Assembly (NCBI RefSeq): GCF_003054705.1 | Contig: NZ_QAYX01000017.1 | Coordinates: forward strand, 124,001-188,000 | Origin: Opitutus sp. ER46 | Lineage (GTDB): Bacteria; Verrucomicrobiota; Verrucomicrobiia; Opitutales; Opitutaceae | DNA: 64,000 nucleotides | Direction: 5' to 3' | Shown here: positions 16,526 through 26,070 of the stretch, piece after piece | Numbering within the stretch: position 1 is the stretch's first letter | How the letters are laid out: each line of letters starts with the position of its first letter | Position numbers and translations under genes: made by a program | Notes under the pieces: generated by a model | Database searches by the model: none | What the model saw: the letters and a program-made list of their open reading frames with translations, nothing else | Told to the model about the DNA's origin: nothing

Positions 16526-17404
16526 ATGAGCACCGTCACCCTTGGCCTCCTGCAGCACGCCTGTTCCGCCGATCCGGCCGCGAACTTGAAAAAGACGCTC
16601 GCGCTGGCGGAGCGCGCCGTGAAGCGCGGTGCGAACCTCATCTGCACCCAGGAGCTGTTCCGGTCGCAGTACTTCTGCCAGGCAGAGAAGCACGAGTACT
16701 TCGGCCTCGCCGAGCCGATCCCTGGCCCGAGTACCAAGGCCTTCCAGAGTTTCGCCCGCAAACACGGCGTGGTTGTTGTGGCGTCGCTGTTCGAGAAACG
16801 CGCCGCCGGGCTGTACCACAACACCGCGGTGATCATCGACGCCGATGGCAAGCTGCTCGGCGTGTACCGCAAGATGCACATCCCGGACGATCCACTCTAC
16901 TACGAGAAGTTCTACTTCACGCCGGGCGACACCGGGTTTCGCGCGTGGGACACCAAGTTCGGCCGCATCGGCGTGCTCGTGTGCTGGGACCAGTGGTACC
17001 CGGAGGCCGCGCGCCTCACTGCCATGCAGGGGGCCGAGATCTTGTTTTATCCCACTGCGATCGGCTGGCACCCGGGCGAGAAGCAGGAACACGGCGCCAA
17101 TCAGCACGGCGCCTGGGAGACGATCCAACGCAGCCATGCCGTGGCCAACGGCTGCTATGTCGCGGCGGTTAACCGGATCGGCGTCGAGCGTCCGGAAGGG
17201 GGCGACGGCATTGAGTTCTGGGGCCAGAGCTTTGTCGCGGGTACCAGCGGGCAGATCCTGGCCAAGGCCAGCGTCGACCAAGAGGAGATCCTCGTGGTGC
17301 CCCTCGAACTCGGCCAGGTCGACACCACGCGCACCCACTGGCCCTTCCTGCGTGATCGCCGGATCGACGCGTACGAGAATCTCACCCGCCGCTTCATCGA
17401 CTGA
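16526..17404 (+). CDS. aguB: N-carbamoylputrescine amidase
   Basis: Converts N-carbamoylputrescine to putrescine, CO2 and ammonia. The 292-aa protein is of the carbon-nitrogen hydrolase (nitrilase) superfamily with the Glu-Lys-Cys triad E43 ('TQELF'), K116 ('YRKMHIP') and C153 ('LVCWDQWYPE'). 'ALHYPTAIGWHPGE'-like text is present as 'FYPTAIGWHPGEK', typical of AguB. It is followed 93 bp later by agmatine deiminase on the same strand, which makes the agmatine route to putrescine complete here. Confidence 0.95.
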   Translation: MSTVTLGLLQHACSADPAANLKKTLALAERAVKRGANLICTQELFRSQYFCQAEKHEYFGLAEPIPGPSTKAFQSFARKHGVVVVASLFEKRAAGLYHNTAVIIDADGKLLGVYRKMHIPDDPLYYEKFYFTPGDTGFRAWDTKFGRIGVLVCWDQWYPEAARLTAMQGAEILFYPTAIGWHPGEKQEHGANQHGAWETIQRSHAVANGCYVAAVNRIGVERPEGGDGIEFWGQSFVAGTSGQILAKASVDQEEILVVPLELGQVDTTRTHWPFLRDRRIDAYENLTRRFID

Positions 17405-17497
17405 GGCGTCACAGTATCCGACCATCTCGCGCGGTGGGCCTTGTGCCGCGCTGCCGTGAGACTTCCGCCTGAAACCTCCTTCGTCCGTCCTTTGCTC

Positions 17498-18577
17498 GTG
17501 ACCCAAGCCAAAAACGCCCTTCGTCCGTCCCGCCTCGCCGCTCCGGCCACGCCCGCCGCGCTCGGCTTTCGCATGCCCGCCGAATGGGAGCCGCAGGCGG
17601 CGGTTTGGCTCTCCTGGCCACACAAGCGCTCCACCTGGCCTGGCCAGTTCCGCCCCGTGCCGTATGCGTTCGCCAAGTACGTCGCGGCGATCAGCCGCTT
17701 TGAGCCGGTGCGGATCAATGCCGCGACGGCGCTGCAGCCGCGGGCGCGGCGGTTGTGCGCCGCCGCCGGCGCCGACCTGGCCCGGGTCACCTTCTACAAC
17801 CACCCGACGGACGACGCCTGGTGCCGGGATCACGGACCGATCTTCGTAAAGCACGACCGCACGGGCGAGGTCGCCATCACCGACTGGCAGTTCAACGCGT
17901 GGGGCGGCAAGTACGGCCCCGTCGACCGCGACAATGCGATCCCGCCGCGTATCGCCGCGCGCCTGAAAGTCCGCCGTTTCGCGACGGACTTTGTCCTTGA
18001 GGGCGGCTCGATCGACGTGAACGGCCGCGGCCTGGTGCTCACAAGCGAACAGTGCCTGCTCAACCCGAATCGCAATCCCGGCCGCTCACGTGCCGAGATC
18101 GAGCAGACGCTTCGCGACTGGCTCGGGGTGAGTGACGTGATCTGGCTGGGCGAGGGGATCGTCGGTGACGACACGGATGGCCACATCGACGACATGACGC
18201 GGTTCTTCCGTGCGGACGGCGTGATCACCTGCGTCGAAGCCAGCTCTCGCGACGCCAACCATGCGCCGCTGGCGGAGAACCTCGCCCGGTTGAAACGCTA
18301 CCGGACGCCCGAGGGCAGGAAACTGACGATCGTGCCGTTGCCGATGCCTGGGCGTGTCGCGTTCCAAGGGCAGCGCGTACCGGCGAGCTACGCGAATTTC
18401 CTCATCGTCAACGGCGCGGTGCTCGTCCCGACGTTCCGGCAGCGTCGCCGCGACACGGAAGCGTGCGCGATCATCGGCCAGTGTTTCCCGGATCGCGAAG
18501 TCGTACCCGTGGACTGCTTCGACCTGATCTGGGGGCTCGGCACGCTGCACTGCCTATCCCAGCAGCAGCCGGCGTGA
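17498..18577 (+). CDS. aguA: Agmatine deiminase
   Basis: Hydrolyses agmatine to N-carbamoylputrescine, the substrate of the preceding aguB product. About 359 aa from a GTG at 17498; the ATG at 17573 ('MPAEWEPQAAVW') is a possible shorter start. Guanidino-group modifying enzyme motifs: 'WCRDHGPIF', 'LEGGSIDVNG', 'HIDDMTRFF' and the catalytic cysteine near C352 in 'GTLHCLSQQ'. The usual 'GGGNIHC' motif is replaced by 'GLGTLHC', still with His-Cys. Confidence 0.93.
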   Translation: MTQAKNALRPSRLAAPATPAALGFRMPAEWEPQAAVWLSWPHKRSTWPGQFRPVPYAFAKYVAAISRFEPVRINAATALQPRARRLCAAAGADLARVTFYNHPTDDAWCRDHGPIFVKHDRTGEVAITDWQFNAWGGKYGPVDRDNAIPPRIAARLKVRRFATDFVLEGGSIDVNGRGLVLTSEQCLLNPNRNPGRSRAEIEQTLRDWLGVSDVIWLGEGIVGDDTDGHIDDMTRFFRADGVITCVEASSRDANHAPLAENLARLKRYRTPEGRKLTIVPLPMPGRVAFQGQRVPASYANFLIVNGAVLVPTFRQRRRDTEACAIIGQCFPDREVVPVDCFDLIWGLGTLHCLSQQQPA

Positions 18578-18689
18578 GACGGGTGTACGGACACAGCGCG
18601 CGCGGGAGTTTCACCGGGGCTGTGTTGGCGCGGACGTTGTGCCGCCACGCGATCGCAGGGTAGGGTGGCTCTGACGCCTCGCGCCCTCG

Positions 18690-19517
18690 ATGACCCAGCC
18701 GCCGTACACTCCCGATCTCGACGCCTACTTCGCCCGCGTGGGCTACGCCGGTCCGCGCGCGCCCACGTTGGCGGTGTTGCACGCGCTGACGTTCGCCCAC
18801 GCGACCTCGATTCCCTTCGAAAATCTGGACGTGCTGCTCGATCGCGGCATCGATCTCACGCCCGCGACGGTGGAACGGAAACTGGTCCACGCCGGCCGCG
18901 GCGGCTACTGCTTCGAGCAAAACGGGCTCCTGCTCGAGGTCCTGCAGGCGCTGGGTTTCGCGGTGCGGCCGCTCAGCGCCCGCGTGCGCTGGCAAAGGCC
19001 GCGTGAGTTCACGCCTCCCCGCACGCACCTCTTCCTCCGCGTGGAGATCGACGGCACCTCGTGGCTGACGGATGTCGGCGTCGGCGGCCTTTCGCTGACG
19101 TCGGCGATCCCGCTCGACGACTCCGGCCGCGAACTGCCGACGCGGCACGAGCCACGGCGCATCGTGCGGGAGGGCGGCCGGCTGTTTCACCAGATCCGGA
19201 TCGGCAGTGATTGGCAGGACGTCTGCGAGTTTACGCTGGAAGAGATGCCTCCGATCGATCGCGAGATCGCCAACTGGTTCACGAGCCGGCACCCGGAGTC
19301 GCATATGAGGGCGCGGCTGGGCGTCGCGCTGGCCACGCCCTCGGGCCGGCTCTCGATCCTGAATCACGAGTTCACGCGCCGGCCGACGGGCGGCGCGCCG
19401 GAGACGCGGTTGATCCGGGATGGCGCGGAACTGCTGGCGATGCTCGAGGAGTACTTCGGCCTGAGCTTCCCCGCCGGCACGCATTTCGGTCCGCCGGGCT
19501 CGCCGTGGCCGCGATAG
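18690..19517 (+). CDS. Arylamine N-acetyltransferase
   Basis: Transfers an acetyl group from acetyl-CoA to arylamines and hydrazines. The 275-aa length is normal. The Cys-His-Asp triad is seen as C74 ('RGGYCFEQN'), H113 ('RTHLFLRV') and D128 ('WLTDVGVGG'). 'IPFENLDVLL' is also typical. It acts in the cytoplasm, and the natural substrate is unknown. It is not clearly in an operon with aguA, since 112 bp separate them. Confidence 0.93.
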   Translation: MTQPPYTPDLDAYFARVGYAGPRAPTLAVLHALTFAHATSIPFENLDVLLDRGIDLTPATVERKLVHAGRGGYCFEQNGLLLEVLQALGFAVRPLSARVRWQRPREFTPPRTHLFLRVEIDGTSWLTDVGVGGLSLTSAIPLDDSGRELPTRHEPRRIVREGGRLFHQIRIGSDWQDVCEFTLEEMPPIDREIANWFTSRHPESHMRARLGVALATPSGRLSILNHEFTRRPTGGAPETRLIRDGAELLAMLEEYFGLSFPAGTHFGPPGSPWPR

Positions 19518-19639
19518 CTGGCCGCCTGCAGTTCGTCGTGCTGCCTTCGAAACGGGCGACCCACCCACCGGAGGACAAAGGGGAGGGTGCGCGTTGCGGC
19601 TTGCCGGCGGGGCGGCACGCGGACATGCGATTTGGCTCC

Positions 19640-20137
19640 ATGAAGCTCCGGTTTGTCCTTGGCCTGCTGGTCGCGTGTCTCGTCGTCTCGGGTTGTGAGT
19701 CCGTCTCCTCGGTGCGCGAACGCATCGCGGCGCGCAACGAGCCGCGCCGGCACACGTTTTCCGCGCCGCCGCGGGTGGTGTTCGATGCCGTGAAACAGGC
19801 TGCGACTGCGATGGGCTACCGGATGACGCGGGGCGGGCCCGCCCAAGGCGAGTTCGACGGCGTGACGGGCGTCGACATCGGCGAGAGCGCCGGGTCGTCG
19901 CGTCAGGTCACGATCCGCGTGCGGCTGAAAGCCACGCTCGATGAGACCGGCACCGAGGCCAGCGTTCGCTTCACGGAGATCGTGGAGAGCGACTCGAGCA
20001 ATCGGATGGGGATGGCGACCGAGACCACGATGCGCGACACCCCCCAGTACGAAGTCTTTTTCCGCAAAGTGCAGCAGGCGCTTGATGCCCGCCCCGCCGC
20101 GCAGCGCGTGCAGCCGCCGGCTGCGTCGACTCCCTAG
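19640..20137 (+). CDS. Small lipoprotein, unknown function
   Basis: A 165-aa lipoprotein. A signal peptide and lipobox are visible ('LVVSGC', modified Cys about residue 19). The mature part reads like a beta-rich domain ('FSAPPRVVFDAVKQAATAMGYRM' cut here to its ends) with a C-terminal Pro/Ala tail. An ATG 15 bp upstream (19625) is equally possible. No family recognised. Confidence 0.7.
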   Translation: MKLRFVLGLLVACLVVSGCESVSSVRERIAARNEPRRHTFSAPPRVVFDAVKQAATAMGYRMTRGGPAQGEFDGVTGVDIGESAGSSRQVTIRVRLKATLDETGTEASVRFTEIVESDSSNRMGMATETTMRDTPQYEVFFRKVQQALDARPAAQRVQPPAASTP

Positions 20138-20478
20138 GTCAAGCTTGTCGTAAAACTCAGGATAACAGCGGGTTGCCGGCTACTGCCACGTGGCTAAGCG
20201 CTGGCTGCGATTTGTGACGTCGCCTAGCCTATTGGCGGCGGTGCGTCAGCGGCGCCGCCGGGATGAACAACCTCGGAAATAGGGCTTGCGGCTAGTTGCT
20301 GGCGCAGCGAGTTTGACCGTTCGCGGCAGTTGGTCGGTCAGGCTGGCGTACCGCCGCGATGCTCCCGCCGGCCTGCTACGTTAGTTCAACCATCAACCAA
20401 TCCGGTCGCGCTTCACGGCGCGGTCGACCCGTCGGACGGACGTTCTCGGAGCAAGCGCACGGCCGGCGCATCTGTTAT
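20138..20478. other. 340-bp non-coding leader before rpsA
   Basis: No gene, tandem repeat or clear terminator hairpin seen. It presumably holds the rpsA promoter and leader. TTGACC at about 20311 is a possible -35 but has no convincing -10 partner. Confidence 0.4.
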
Positions 20479-22149
20479 ATGAGTTCAGTCATGCAAGAGC
20501 TGCTCGCTCAGTCGTCCTTCGACAAGCTGAAGGAAGGCGCGATTGTCCCGGGCGTTATCACCGAAATCCGCCAGAACGAAGTCGTCGTCGATATTGGCGG
20601 CAAATCGGAAGGTGTTATCTCCGCCAACGAGTTCATCGACATTGGCGAACTGCAGATCGGTTCCACCATCGAAGTGATGGTCGAGAAGCTCGAGGACAAG
20701 AGCGGCGCCCCCGTTCTCTCCTTCGACAAGGCCGAGCAGAAGAAGAACTGGGACAACATCCTCACCAAGTTTCCCGAAGGCTCCGTGGCCACTGGCCGCG
20801 TGAAGGCCAAGGTCAAGGGCGGCCTCATCATCTCCATCGGCGTCGATGCCTTCATGCCGGCGTCGCACATCGATATCCAGCCGCCCAAGAACCTCGATCA
20901 GTACGTGGGCCAGACCTACGACTTCAAGGTCCTCAAGATTAACCTCGAGCGGAAGAACATCGTTCTCTCCCGCCGCGAGCTCATCGAACAGCAGCGCGCC
21001 GAGAAGCGCCGCAACCTGCTCGAGTCGATCCAGCCGGGCCAGATCCGCAAGGGCGTCGTCAAGAACATCACCGACTTCGGCGCGTTCATCGACCTCGACG
21101 GCATGGACGGCCTGCTGCACATCACCGACATGAGCTGGGGCCGCATCTCTCACCCGAGCGAAATGCTCAAGCAGGGTGAGGAGGTCCAGGTCATGATCAT
21201 CGAGGTCAACCGTGAGAAGGAGCGCGTCTCCCTCGGCCTCAAGCAGACCACCAAGAATCCGTGGGACGAAATCGACCGCAAGTACCCGGTCGGCGCCAAG
21301 GTTCACGGCAAGGTCGTCAACCTCGTCCCCTACGGCGCGTTCGTCGAGATCGAGCCGGGCGTCGAGGGCCTTGTCCACATCACCGAGATGTCCTGGACCA
21401 AGCGCATCACCAAGCCCTCCGAACTGCTCAAGGTCGGTCAGGAGCTCGATGCGGTCGTCCTCGGCATCCAGAAGGAAGAGCAGAAGATCTCCCTCGGCCT
21501 GCGTCAGCTGGAGCCGAATCCGTGGGACATGGTCCGCCACAACTACCCGATCGGCGCTCGTGTTCGCGGCAAGGTCCGCAACATGACGACCTACGGTGCC
21601 TTCATCGAACTCGAAGAGGGTATCGACGGCATGGTGCACGTCTCCGACATGAGCTGGACCCGCAAGGTGAACCACCCGTCGGAAATGCTGAAGAAGGGCG
21701 ACGAGGTCGACGCGATCGTCCTCGACGTCGATCCGCAGCAGCAGCGCATCAGCCTCGGCATGAAGCAGCTCGCGACCGACCCGTGGTCGGACATCGACAG
21801 CTTCTTCAAGATCGGCGACGTCGTGAAGGGCACGGTCACCAAGATCACCTCGTTCGGCGCCTTCGTGGAGCTGAAGGACGGGATCGACGGTCTCGTGCAC
21901 ATCTCGCAGATCAGCGAGGAGCGCATCGACAAGGTGAAGGACGTGCTCAAGCCCGGTCAGGAAGTGACCGCGCGCGTGATCAAGATCGATCGCGAAGAGC
22001 GCCGCCTCGGCCTGTCGATCAAGGCCGCGAACTACTCCACGGAGCAGCTTGCCGCCGAGACCTCGGCCTACGAGGCGCTCAACCGCAGCGCGAGCAACGA
22101 CATGATGAACCTCGGCGACATCCTCGACGAGGCCTCGAAGAAGGAGTAA
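20479..22149 (+). CDS. rpsA: 30S ribosomal protein S1
   Basis: A 556-aa RNA-binding ribosomal protein that docks mRNA on the 30S subunit. Six S1 (OB-fold) repeats can be read, each with a 'G.V..I..FGAF..L..G..GL.H.S..S' pattern; the last four are the clearest ('ITDFGAFIDLDGMDGLLHITDMSW', shown by its ends FGAF...GLLHI, and repeats at about 275, 360 and 450). It starts 'MSSVMQELLAQ'. Codon use is strongly biased, as expected for a highly expressed gene. A perfect terminator follows. Confidence 0.97.
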   Translation: MSSVMQELLAQSSFDKLKEGAIVPGVITEIRQNEVVVDIGGKSEGVISANEFIDIGELQIGSTIEVMVEKLEDKSGAPVLSFDKAEQKKNWDNILTKFPEGSVATGRVKAKVKGGLIISIGVDAFMPASHIDIQPPKNLDQYVGQTYDFKVLKINLERKNIVLSRRELIEQQRAEKRRNLLESIQPGQIRKGVVKNITDFGAFIDLDGMDGLLHITDMSWGRISHPSEMLKQGEEVQVMIIEVNREKERVSLGLKQTTKNPWDEIDRKYPVGAKVHGKVVNLVPYGAFVEIEPGVEGLVHITEMSWTKRITKPSELLKVGQELDAVVLGIQKEEQKISLGLRQLEPNPWDMVRHNYPIGARVRGKVRNMTTYGAFIELEEGIDGMVHVSDMSWTRKVNHPSEMLKKGDEVDAIVLDVDPQQQRISLGMKQLATDPWSDIDSFFKIGDVVKGTVTKITSFGAFVELKDGIDGLVHISQISEERIDKVKDVLKPGQEVTARVIKIDREERRLGLSIKAANYSTEQLAAETSAYEALNRSASNDMMNLGDILDEASKKE

Positions 22150-22173
22150 TCGCTCCCTCTCCGTTTTCCCGAA

Positions 22174-22204
22174 GCCGCCCGGCCTGCCGCCGGGCGGCTT
22201 TTTT
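22174..22204 (+). terminator. Rho-independent terminator after rpsA
   Basis: Perfect 10-bp stem GCCGCCCGGC / GCCGGGCGGC with a 5-nt loop and a run of six T, 24 bp after the rpsA stop. Confidence 0.92.
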
Positions 22205-22244
22205 GTGCCCGCCGGTGACGTCCACCCGCCGGGCCCCGCCAATA

Positions 22245-22280
22245 TCTTCCTCTTCCTCTTTCTCTTCCTCTTTCTCTCCC
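22245..22280. repeat. Hexamer array TCTTCC/TCTTTC
   Basis: Six pyrimidine-only hexamers in a row (TCTTCC, TCTTCC, TCTTTC, TCTTCC, TCTTTC, TCTCCC) between the rpsA terminator and the convergent gene. The same type occurs at 45104-45136. Confidence 0.75.
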
Positions 22281-22312
22281 ACGTTGGCTCCCAGCTCCGG
22301 CCGGCTGGCTCC

Positions 22313-23200
22313 TCACCACGGAGTTCCGGAAGCGCCGCCCCGTCGGGGACCGCCCCGCAGGTACCAGGTCCCAACGAGGTGCTCGCGGTGGTAGGCGCGG
22401 CTCGCCTCTGGAATTGGCGCGACGCGCCACAGCCACTTCCGATCGGCCACGCCAAGCTGCCCCAGCCCTGGTACGCGTTCGCGGTCCAGCACTTCGCCGG
22501 TCGGGCTGACCTGGCGGCGCTCCGTCTCCGAGATCAGCAGGGAGACGCCGCGCCGCTGGCGCAGCCACTCCAGGTGGCGTTCGGCCGCGGCGCGCTCGAG
22601 CTGCTCGGCCAGGTCGTCGGTTGTCGGCCGCTGCCGCGCCAACCAGTCATACGGCAGCAGCATCAGTTGCGCGCAGAGGTTGGCCGACACGACGAGATCG
22701 GGCTCCTCGCCCGCACCCGGCGGGAGGCCGATGGGGGCGTGCCGCACCCGCTCGACCATCTCCTCCTCGTTCCAGGCGCGGCCGTGCGCCATGAGGTCGC
22801 CCAGGATGCCGGTGACATCGAACTCGACGCATGCAATGCGGGCGCTGATCGCTGCGGCCCGCCGGCGCACGCGCGGGCGATGGACCAGGTCCGCGAGCAG
22901 CACGCGTTCGAAGCGCGAGGCCAGTTCTACCAAGGGAACGTCGTGGTGGATGCCGGCGCCGAGGAGCAACGCGGTCTTCGGTCGCGCGCAGAGCTCAGCC
23001 GCATCGAGGATCGCCCGCCGCGTGGCCTGCAGGTGCGGCGCCCAGGCGTCGTGATTGCGGCGCAGGCGGGCATCGATCGCGATCTGCTCGTGGAGGTACC
23101 CGAGTTCCCGCCAGGGCCGAGGGCAGGGGGTCAGCCAGTGTTCGAGCGCCTCGAGCAGCATGGTCCCACGGTTTCGCAATCGGTCCGGGGAGGCAATCAT
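22313..23200 (-). CDS. SAM-dependent methyltransferase-like protein
   Basis: A 295-aa protein from the ATG at 23200. The middle part carries a class I methyltransferase-like pattern: 'TALLLGAGIHHDVPL' for the glycine loop, 'VLLADLVHRP' for the acidic end of strand 2, 'IACVEFDVTG' for strand 3 and 'PDLVVSANLCAQLML' for strand 4. The glycine loop is GAGIHHD and not the full GxGxG, so function as a methyltransferase is inferred. The substrate is unknown. It is convergent with rpsA and divergent from tkt. Confidence 0.6.
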   Translation of the reverse strand: MIASPDRLRNRGTMLLEALEHWLTPCPRPWRELGYLHEQIAIDARLRRNHDAWAPHLQATRRAILDAAELCARPKTALLLGAGIHHDVPLVELASRFERVLLADLVHRPRVRRRAAAISARIACVEFDVTGILGDLMAHGRAWNEEEMVERVRHAPIGLPPGAGEEPDLVVSANLCAQLMLLPYDWLARQRPTTDDLAEQLERAAAERHLEWLRQRRGVSLLISETERRQVSPTGEVLDRERVPGLGQLGVADRKWLWRVAPIPEASRAYHREHLVGTWYLRGGPRRGGASGTPW

Positions 23201-23383
23201 GGTGATGCCGCCGCCGGCCCGGGGATTGTTCGCATTCAACGATGCGCAATCGGCCCACGGCCGTGTGGGACCGGTACCGAGGGCGACACCTTTCTCCCAA
23301 ACTTGGGGCGCCGCGAATAGCGATTCACCGGGGGGAGAGTCACGTGGACCTGCCGGTGCGGTTTTGCGCGATCGTTGGACAGA

Positions 23384-23407
23384 AATTTGGGACCGTAATG
23401 CCAAATT
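23384..23407. promoter_or_regulatory. Inverted repeat upstream of tkt
   Basis: Perfect 7-bp arms AATTTGG / CCAAATT with a 10-bp spacer, 58 bp upstream of the tkt start. It overlaps a possible promoter (TTGGAC at 23375, TAATGC at 23396, spacer shorter than ideal). A regulator-binding site is possible. Confidence 0.35.
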
Positions 23408-23464
23408 CGGGCTTTCCCATTCCGGCGCCCGCAGCTACCTCTGTTGAGACTTTATTCACCTCAC

Positions 23465-25459
23465 ATGACGCTCCAAACACACCTCCTCGCCAAGGCTGCG
23501 AACCAGGCCCGCGGTCTCGCGATCGACGCCGTTCACGCCTGCTCGTCCGGTCACCTCGGCCTTCCCCTCGGCTGTGCGGACATCGGCGCCGTGCTCTTCG
23601 GCCACGCCCTCTCGCATAACCCCGAGCGTCCGCGCTGGATCAATCGCGACCGCTTCATCCTCTCCGCCGGCCACGGCTCGATGTTCCTCTACAGCTGGCT
23701 GCATCTCAGCGGGTACGATCTGCCGCTCGAAGAGGTGAAGAAGTTCCGCGTCCTGCACAGCAAGGCGCCCGGCCATCCTGAGTTCCACGAGACGCCCGGC
23801 GTCGAGTGTACCAGCGGTCCGCTCGGCCAGGGCATCGGCAACGCCGTCGGCATGGCTCTCGCCGGCCAGATGGCCGCCGCCCGCTTCAACACCGCGGAGC
23901 ACCCGATCTTCGACTACCACGTCGTCTGCCTCGCCGGTGACGGCTGCATGCAGGAAGGCGTCGCCATGGAGGCCGTCGCCTTTGCCGGTCACCAGAAGCT
24001 CGATAACCTGATCCTGATTTACGATTCGAACGCCGTGACGCTCGACGCCATGGCGGACAAGACGCAGAGCGAGAACACCGCGCTCCGTTTCAAGGCGATC
24101 GGCTGGGATGTCCAGACCGTCGACGGCCACGACATGGCCGCATTCCTGAAGGCGTTCAACCGCGCCAAGAAGACCAAGAGCGGCAAGCCGCAGCTCATCA
24201 TCGCCAAGACGATCATCGGCAAGGGCATCGCCGAGGTGCAGGGCACCTCCAAGGGCCACGGCGAAGGCGGCGCCAAGTTCGCCGACGCCGCCCGCGCCAG
24301 CCTGGAGCTGCCCGCCGACCAGCACTTCTTCGTCAGCGACGACGTCCGCGCCTACTTCGCCCAGCACAAGGCGACGCTCGTCCGCCGCTGCAACAAGTGG
24401 TCCAAGACCTACAAGGCGTGGCGTGACGCGAACCCCGACAAGGCCGCGCTCCTCGATTCCGCTTCGCCCGAGAACGCGCCCAAGGCCGGCGCGCTGCTCG
24501 AGAAGATCCCGCTCTTCCCGGCGGATGCCAAGCTCGCGACCCGCGCCGCCGGCCGCGATGTCCTCCAGCCGCTCGCCGCGCAGCTCCCTCTGCTCATCGG
24601 CGGCAGCGCCGACCTCTACGGCTCGACGCTCAACTACATCGCGGCGGACAAGGACTTCGACCCGACCAACCGCGCCGGGCGCAACATCCGCTTCGGCATC
24701 CGCGAACACGGCATGGCCGCGATCGCCAACGGCATCGCGTACGACGGTCTCTTCCGCCCGAGCATCGCCACCTTCCTGGTCTTCGCGGATTACTCCCGTC
24801 CGTCGATGCGGCTCGCGGCGCTGTCGAAGCTGCCCGTCGTTTACGTTTACACGCATGACTCCGTCGGCGTGGGCGAGGACGGCCCGACCCACCAGCCGGT
24901 CGAAACCGTCTCCGGCCTCCGCGTCATCCCGAATCTCGACGTGATTCGTCCCGCCGATCCCGAGGAAACCGCGGGTGCCTTCGCCGCGGCTTTGGAGCGT
25001 GCCGATGGTCCGACGCTTCTCGCGCTCACCCGCCAGGCGCTGCCGACGTTGAACGATATTCCCGCGCAGACCCGCCGCGAAGGCGTGCTCAAGGGTGCCT
25101 ACATTGCGGTCAAGGAAACGGCCGCTCTGGAGCGCATCCTCATCGCGACCGGTTCCGAGGTGCAGTACGCGGTCGCCGCCGCCAAGACGCTCGGCGCCGG
25201 CACCCGCGTCGTTTCAATGCCTTCGACCGAGCGTTTCGACCGCCAGTCCGCCGAGTACCGCGAGAGCATCCTCCCGGCCTCCTGCCGCAAGCGCGTCGCC
25301 ATCGAGGCGGGCGTAACCGGCCTCTGGTACAAGTACGTCGGTCTCGACGGCAAGGTGGTCGGCATCGACCGCTTCGGTCTCAGCGCCCCGGCACCGATCG
25401 CGTTCAAGGAACTCGGCCTCACGACCGAAGCCCTCGTCGCCGCCGCGCAGTCGCTCTGA
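23465..25459 (+). CDS. tkt: Transketolase
   Basis: Thiamine-diphosphate enzyme of the pentose phosphate pathway that moves two-carbon units between sugar phosphates. The 664-aa length is normal. N-terminal TPP-binding domain: '[10 protein letters not shown]', '[14 protein letters not shown]' and the TPP motif 'GDGCMQEG...'. Middle pyrimidine domain: '[14 protein letters not shown]' and '[18 protein letters not shown]'. C-terminal domain from about 530. It starts 'MTLQTHLL' at 23465. It stands alone, between an upstream inverted repeat and its own terminator. Confidence 0.97.
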   Translation: MTLQTHLLAKAANQARGLAIDAVHACSSGHLGLPLGCADIGAVLFGHALSHNPERPRWINRDRFILSAGHGSMFLYSWLHLSGYDLPLEEVKKFRVLHSKAPGHPEFHETPGVECTSGPLGQGIGNAVGMALAGQMAAARFNTAEHPIFDYHVVCLAGDGCMQEGVAMEAVAFAGHQKLDNLILIYDSNAVTLDAMADKTQSENTALRFKAIGWDVQTVDGHDMAAFLKAFNRAKKTKSGKPQLIIAKTIIGKGIAEVQGTSKGHGEGGAKFADAARASLELPADQHFFVSDDVRAYFAQHKATLVRRCNKWSKTYKAWRDANPDKAALLDSASPENAPKAGALLEKIPLFPADAKLATRAAGRDVLQPLAAQLPLLIGGSADLYGSTLNYIAADKDFDPTNRAGRNIRFGIREHGMAAIANGIAYDGLFRPSIATFLVFADYSRPSMRLAALSKLPVVYVYTHDSVGVGEDGPTHQPVETVSGLRVIPNLDVIRPADPEETAGAFAAALERADGPTLLALTRQALPTLNDIPAQTRREGVLKGAYIAVKETAALERILIATGSEVQYAVAAAKTLGAGTRVVSMPSTERFDRQSAEYRESILPASCRKRVAIEAGVTGLWYKYVGLDGKVVGIDRFGLSAPAPIAFKELGLTTEALVAAAQSL

Positions 25460-25483
25460 GCGAACAGTTGCTCCCTTTTCTCC

Positions 25484-25511
25484 AAGCCCGACTTCGGTCG
25501 GGCTTTTTTTG
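25484..25511 (+). terminator. Rho-independent terminator after tkt
   Basis: AAGCCCGAC / GTCGGGCTT stem with a TTCG tetraloop and seven T, 24 bp after the tkt stop. Confidence 0.93.
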
Positions 25512-26030
25512 GGCCGATCTGGCCACGCACCGTCCGAACTTGTCACCAATGCGGCAAACTCTTCGCAGCCGTCGCCCTCTGGTGCAGGAGTTGAAGGGAG
25601 TCTGGCGGACGCGACAGAAAGCCTCGGGTTAGCTGGAGGGAGCTGTTGCGATCACGAACGGTGCGCGGCAGAACAAGAGAGATATTTGGCCGCCGACGGC
25701 GGCGAGTGCGAACTGGATCTCTGTATTGCGCGAAGCCGCGTCGCCAAGGTCGGACGGCACTACGAGAAAGGGGGCGTTGGACAGGTCTGTCTCCAATTGG
25801 TGGTTACGAGGGCTGCCCCTGGTGGTGTATGCCTAATCGGGTACGAACCTGTCCCTGATCGACCACTGATGCGACGACGCAAACCTCTCCCTCAGCGGAG
25901 GGGAGCAAGGCGTACGTGGAAACACCCACAGCTACGGGATACGAATGTTCCATGAGGCCTTAGGTACAGCAGGGGAGAAATTTGGATAGGGGGTGGGGAA
26001 TGCAAATCTCATGGTTCCGCTTGCTTTTAT
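25512..26030. other. About 520-bp stretch without a recognisable gene
   Basis: Open frames here give Arg-rich or low-complexity products without any recognised family. An inverted repeat GGACAGGT (25779-25786) / ACCTGTCC (25847-25854) lies in the middle and could be the trace of an eroded mobile element. The last 100 bp are AT-richer and lead into the marR promoter. Confidence 0.4.
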
Positions 26031-26049
26031 CGTTAGGACCCTAACTATC
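26021..26049 (+). promoter_or_regulatory. Candidate marR promoter with palindromic operator
   Basis: Perfect palindrome GTTAGG-AC-CCTAAC (26032-26045) lies 25 bp upstream of the marR start. It sits between a TTGCTT -35-like box (26021) and a weak -10-like stretch near 26043. MarR-family repressors commonly bind such palindromes in their own promoters. Confidence 0.5.
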
Positions 26050-26070
26050 CGCCCCTTTAATCAATCCGAC

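Noticed and set aside
20485-22455. A 656-codon open frame antisense to rpsA
   Set aside because: Same cause: biased codons of a highly expressed gene give a long stop-free antisense frame. No domain is recognisable.
23456-24892. A 478-codon open frame antisense to tkt
   Set aside because: The sense frame is an unmistakable transketolase; the antisense product is Glu/Val/Gly-rich without domains.
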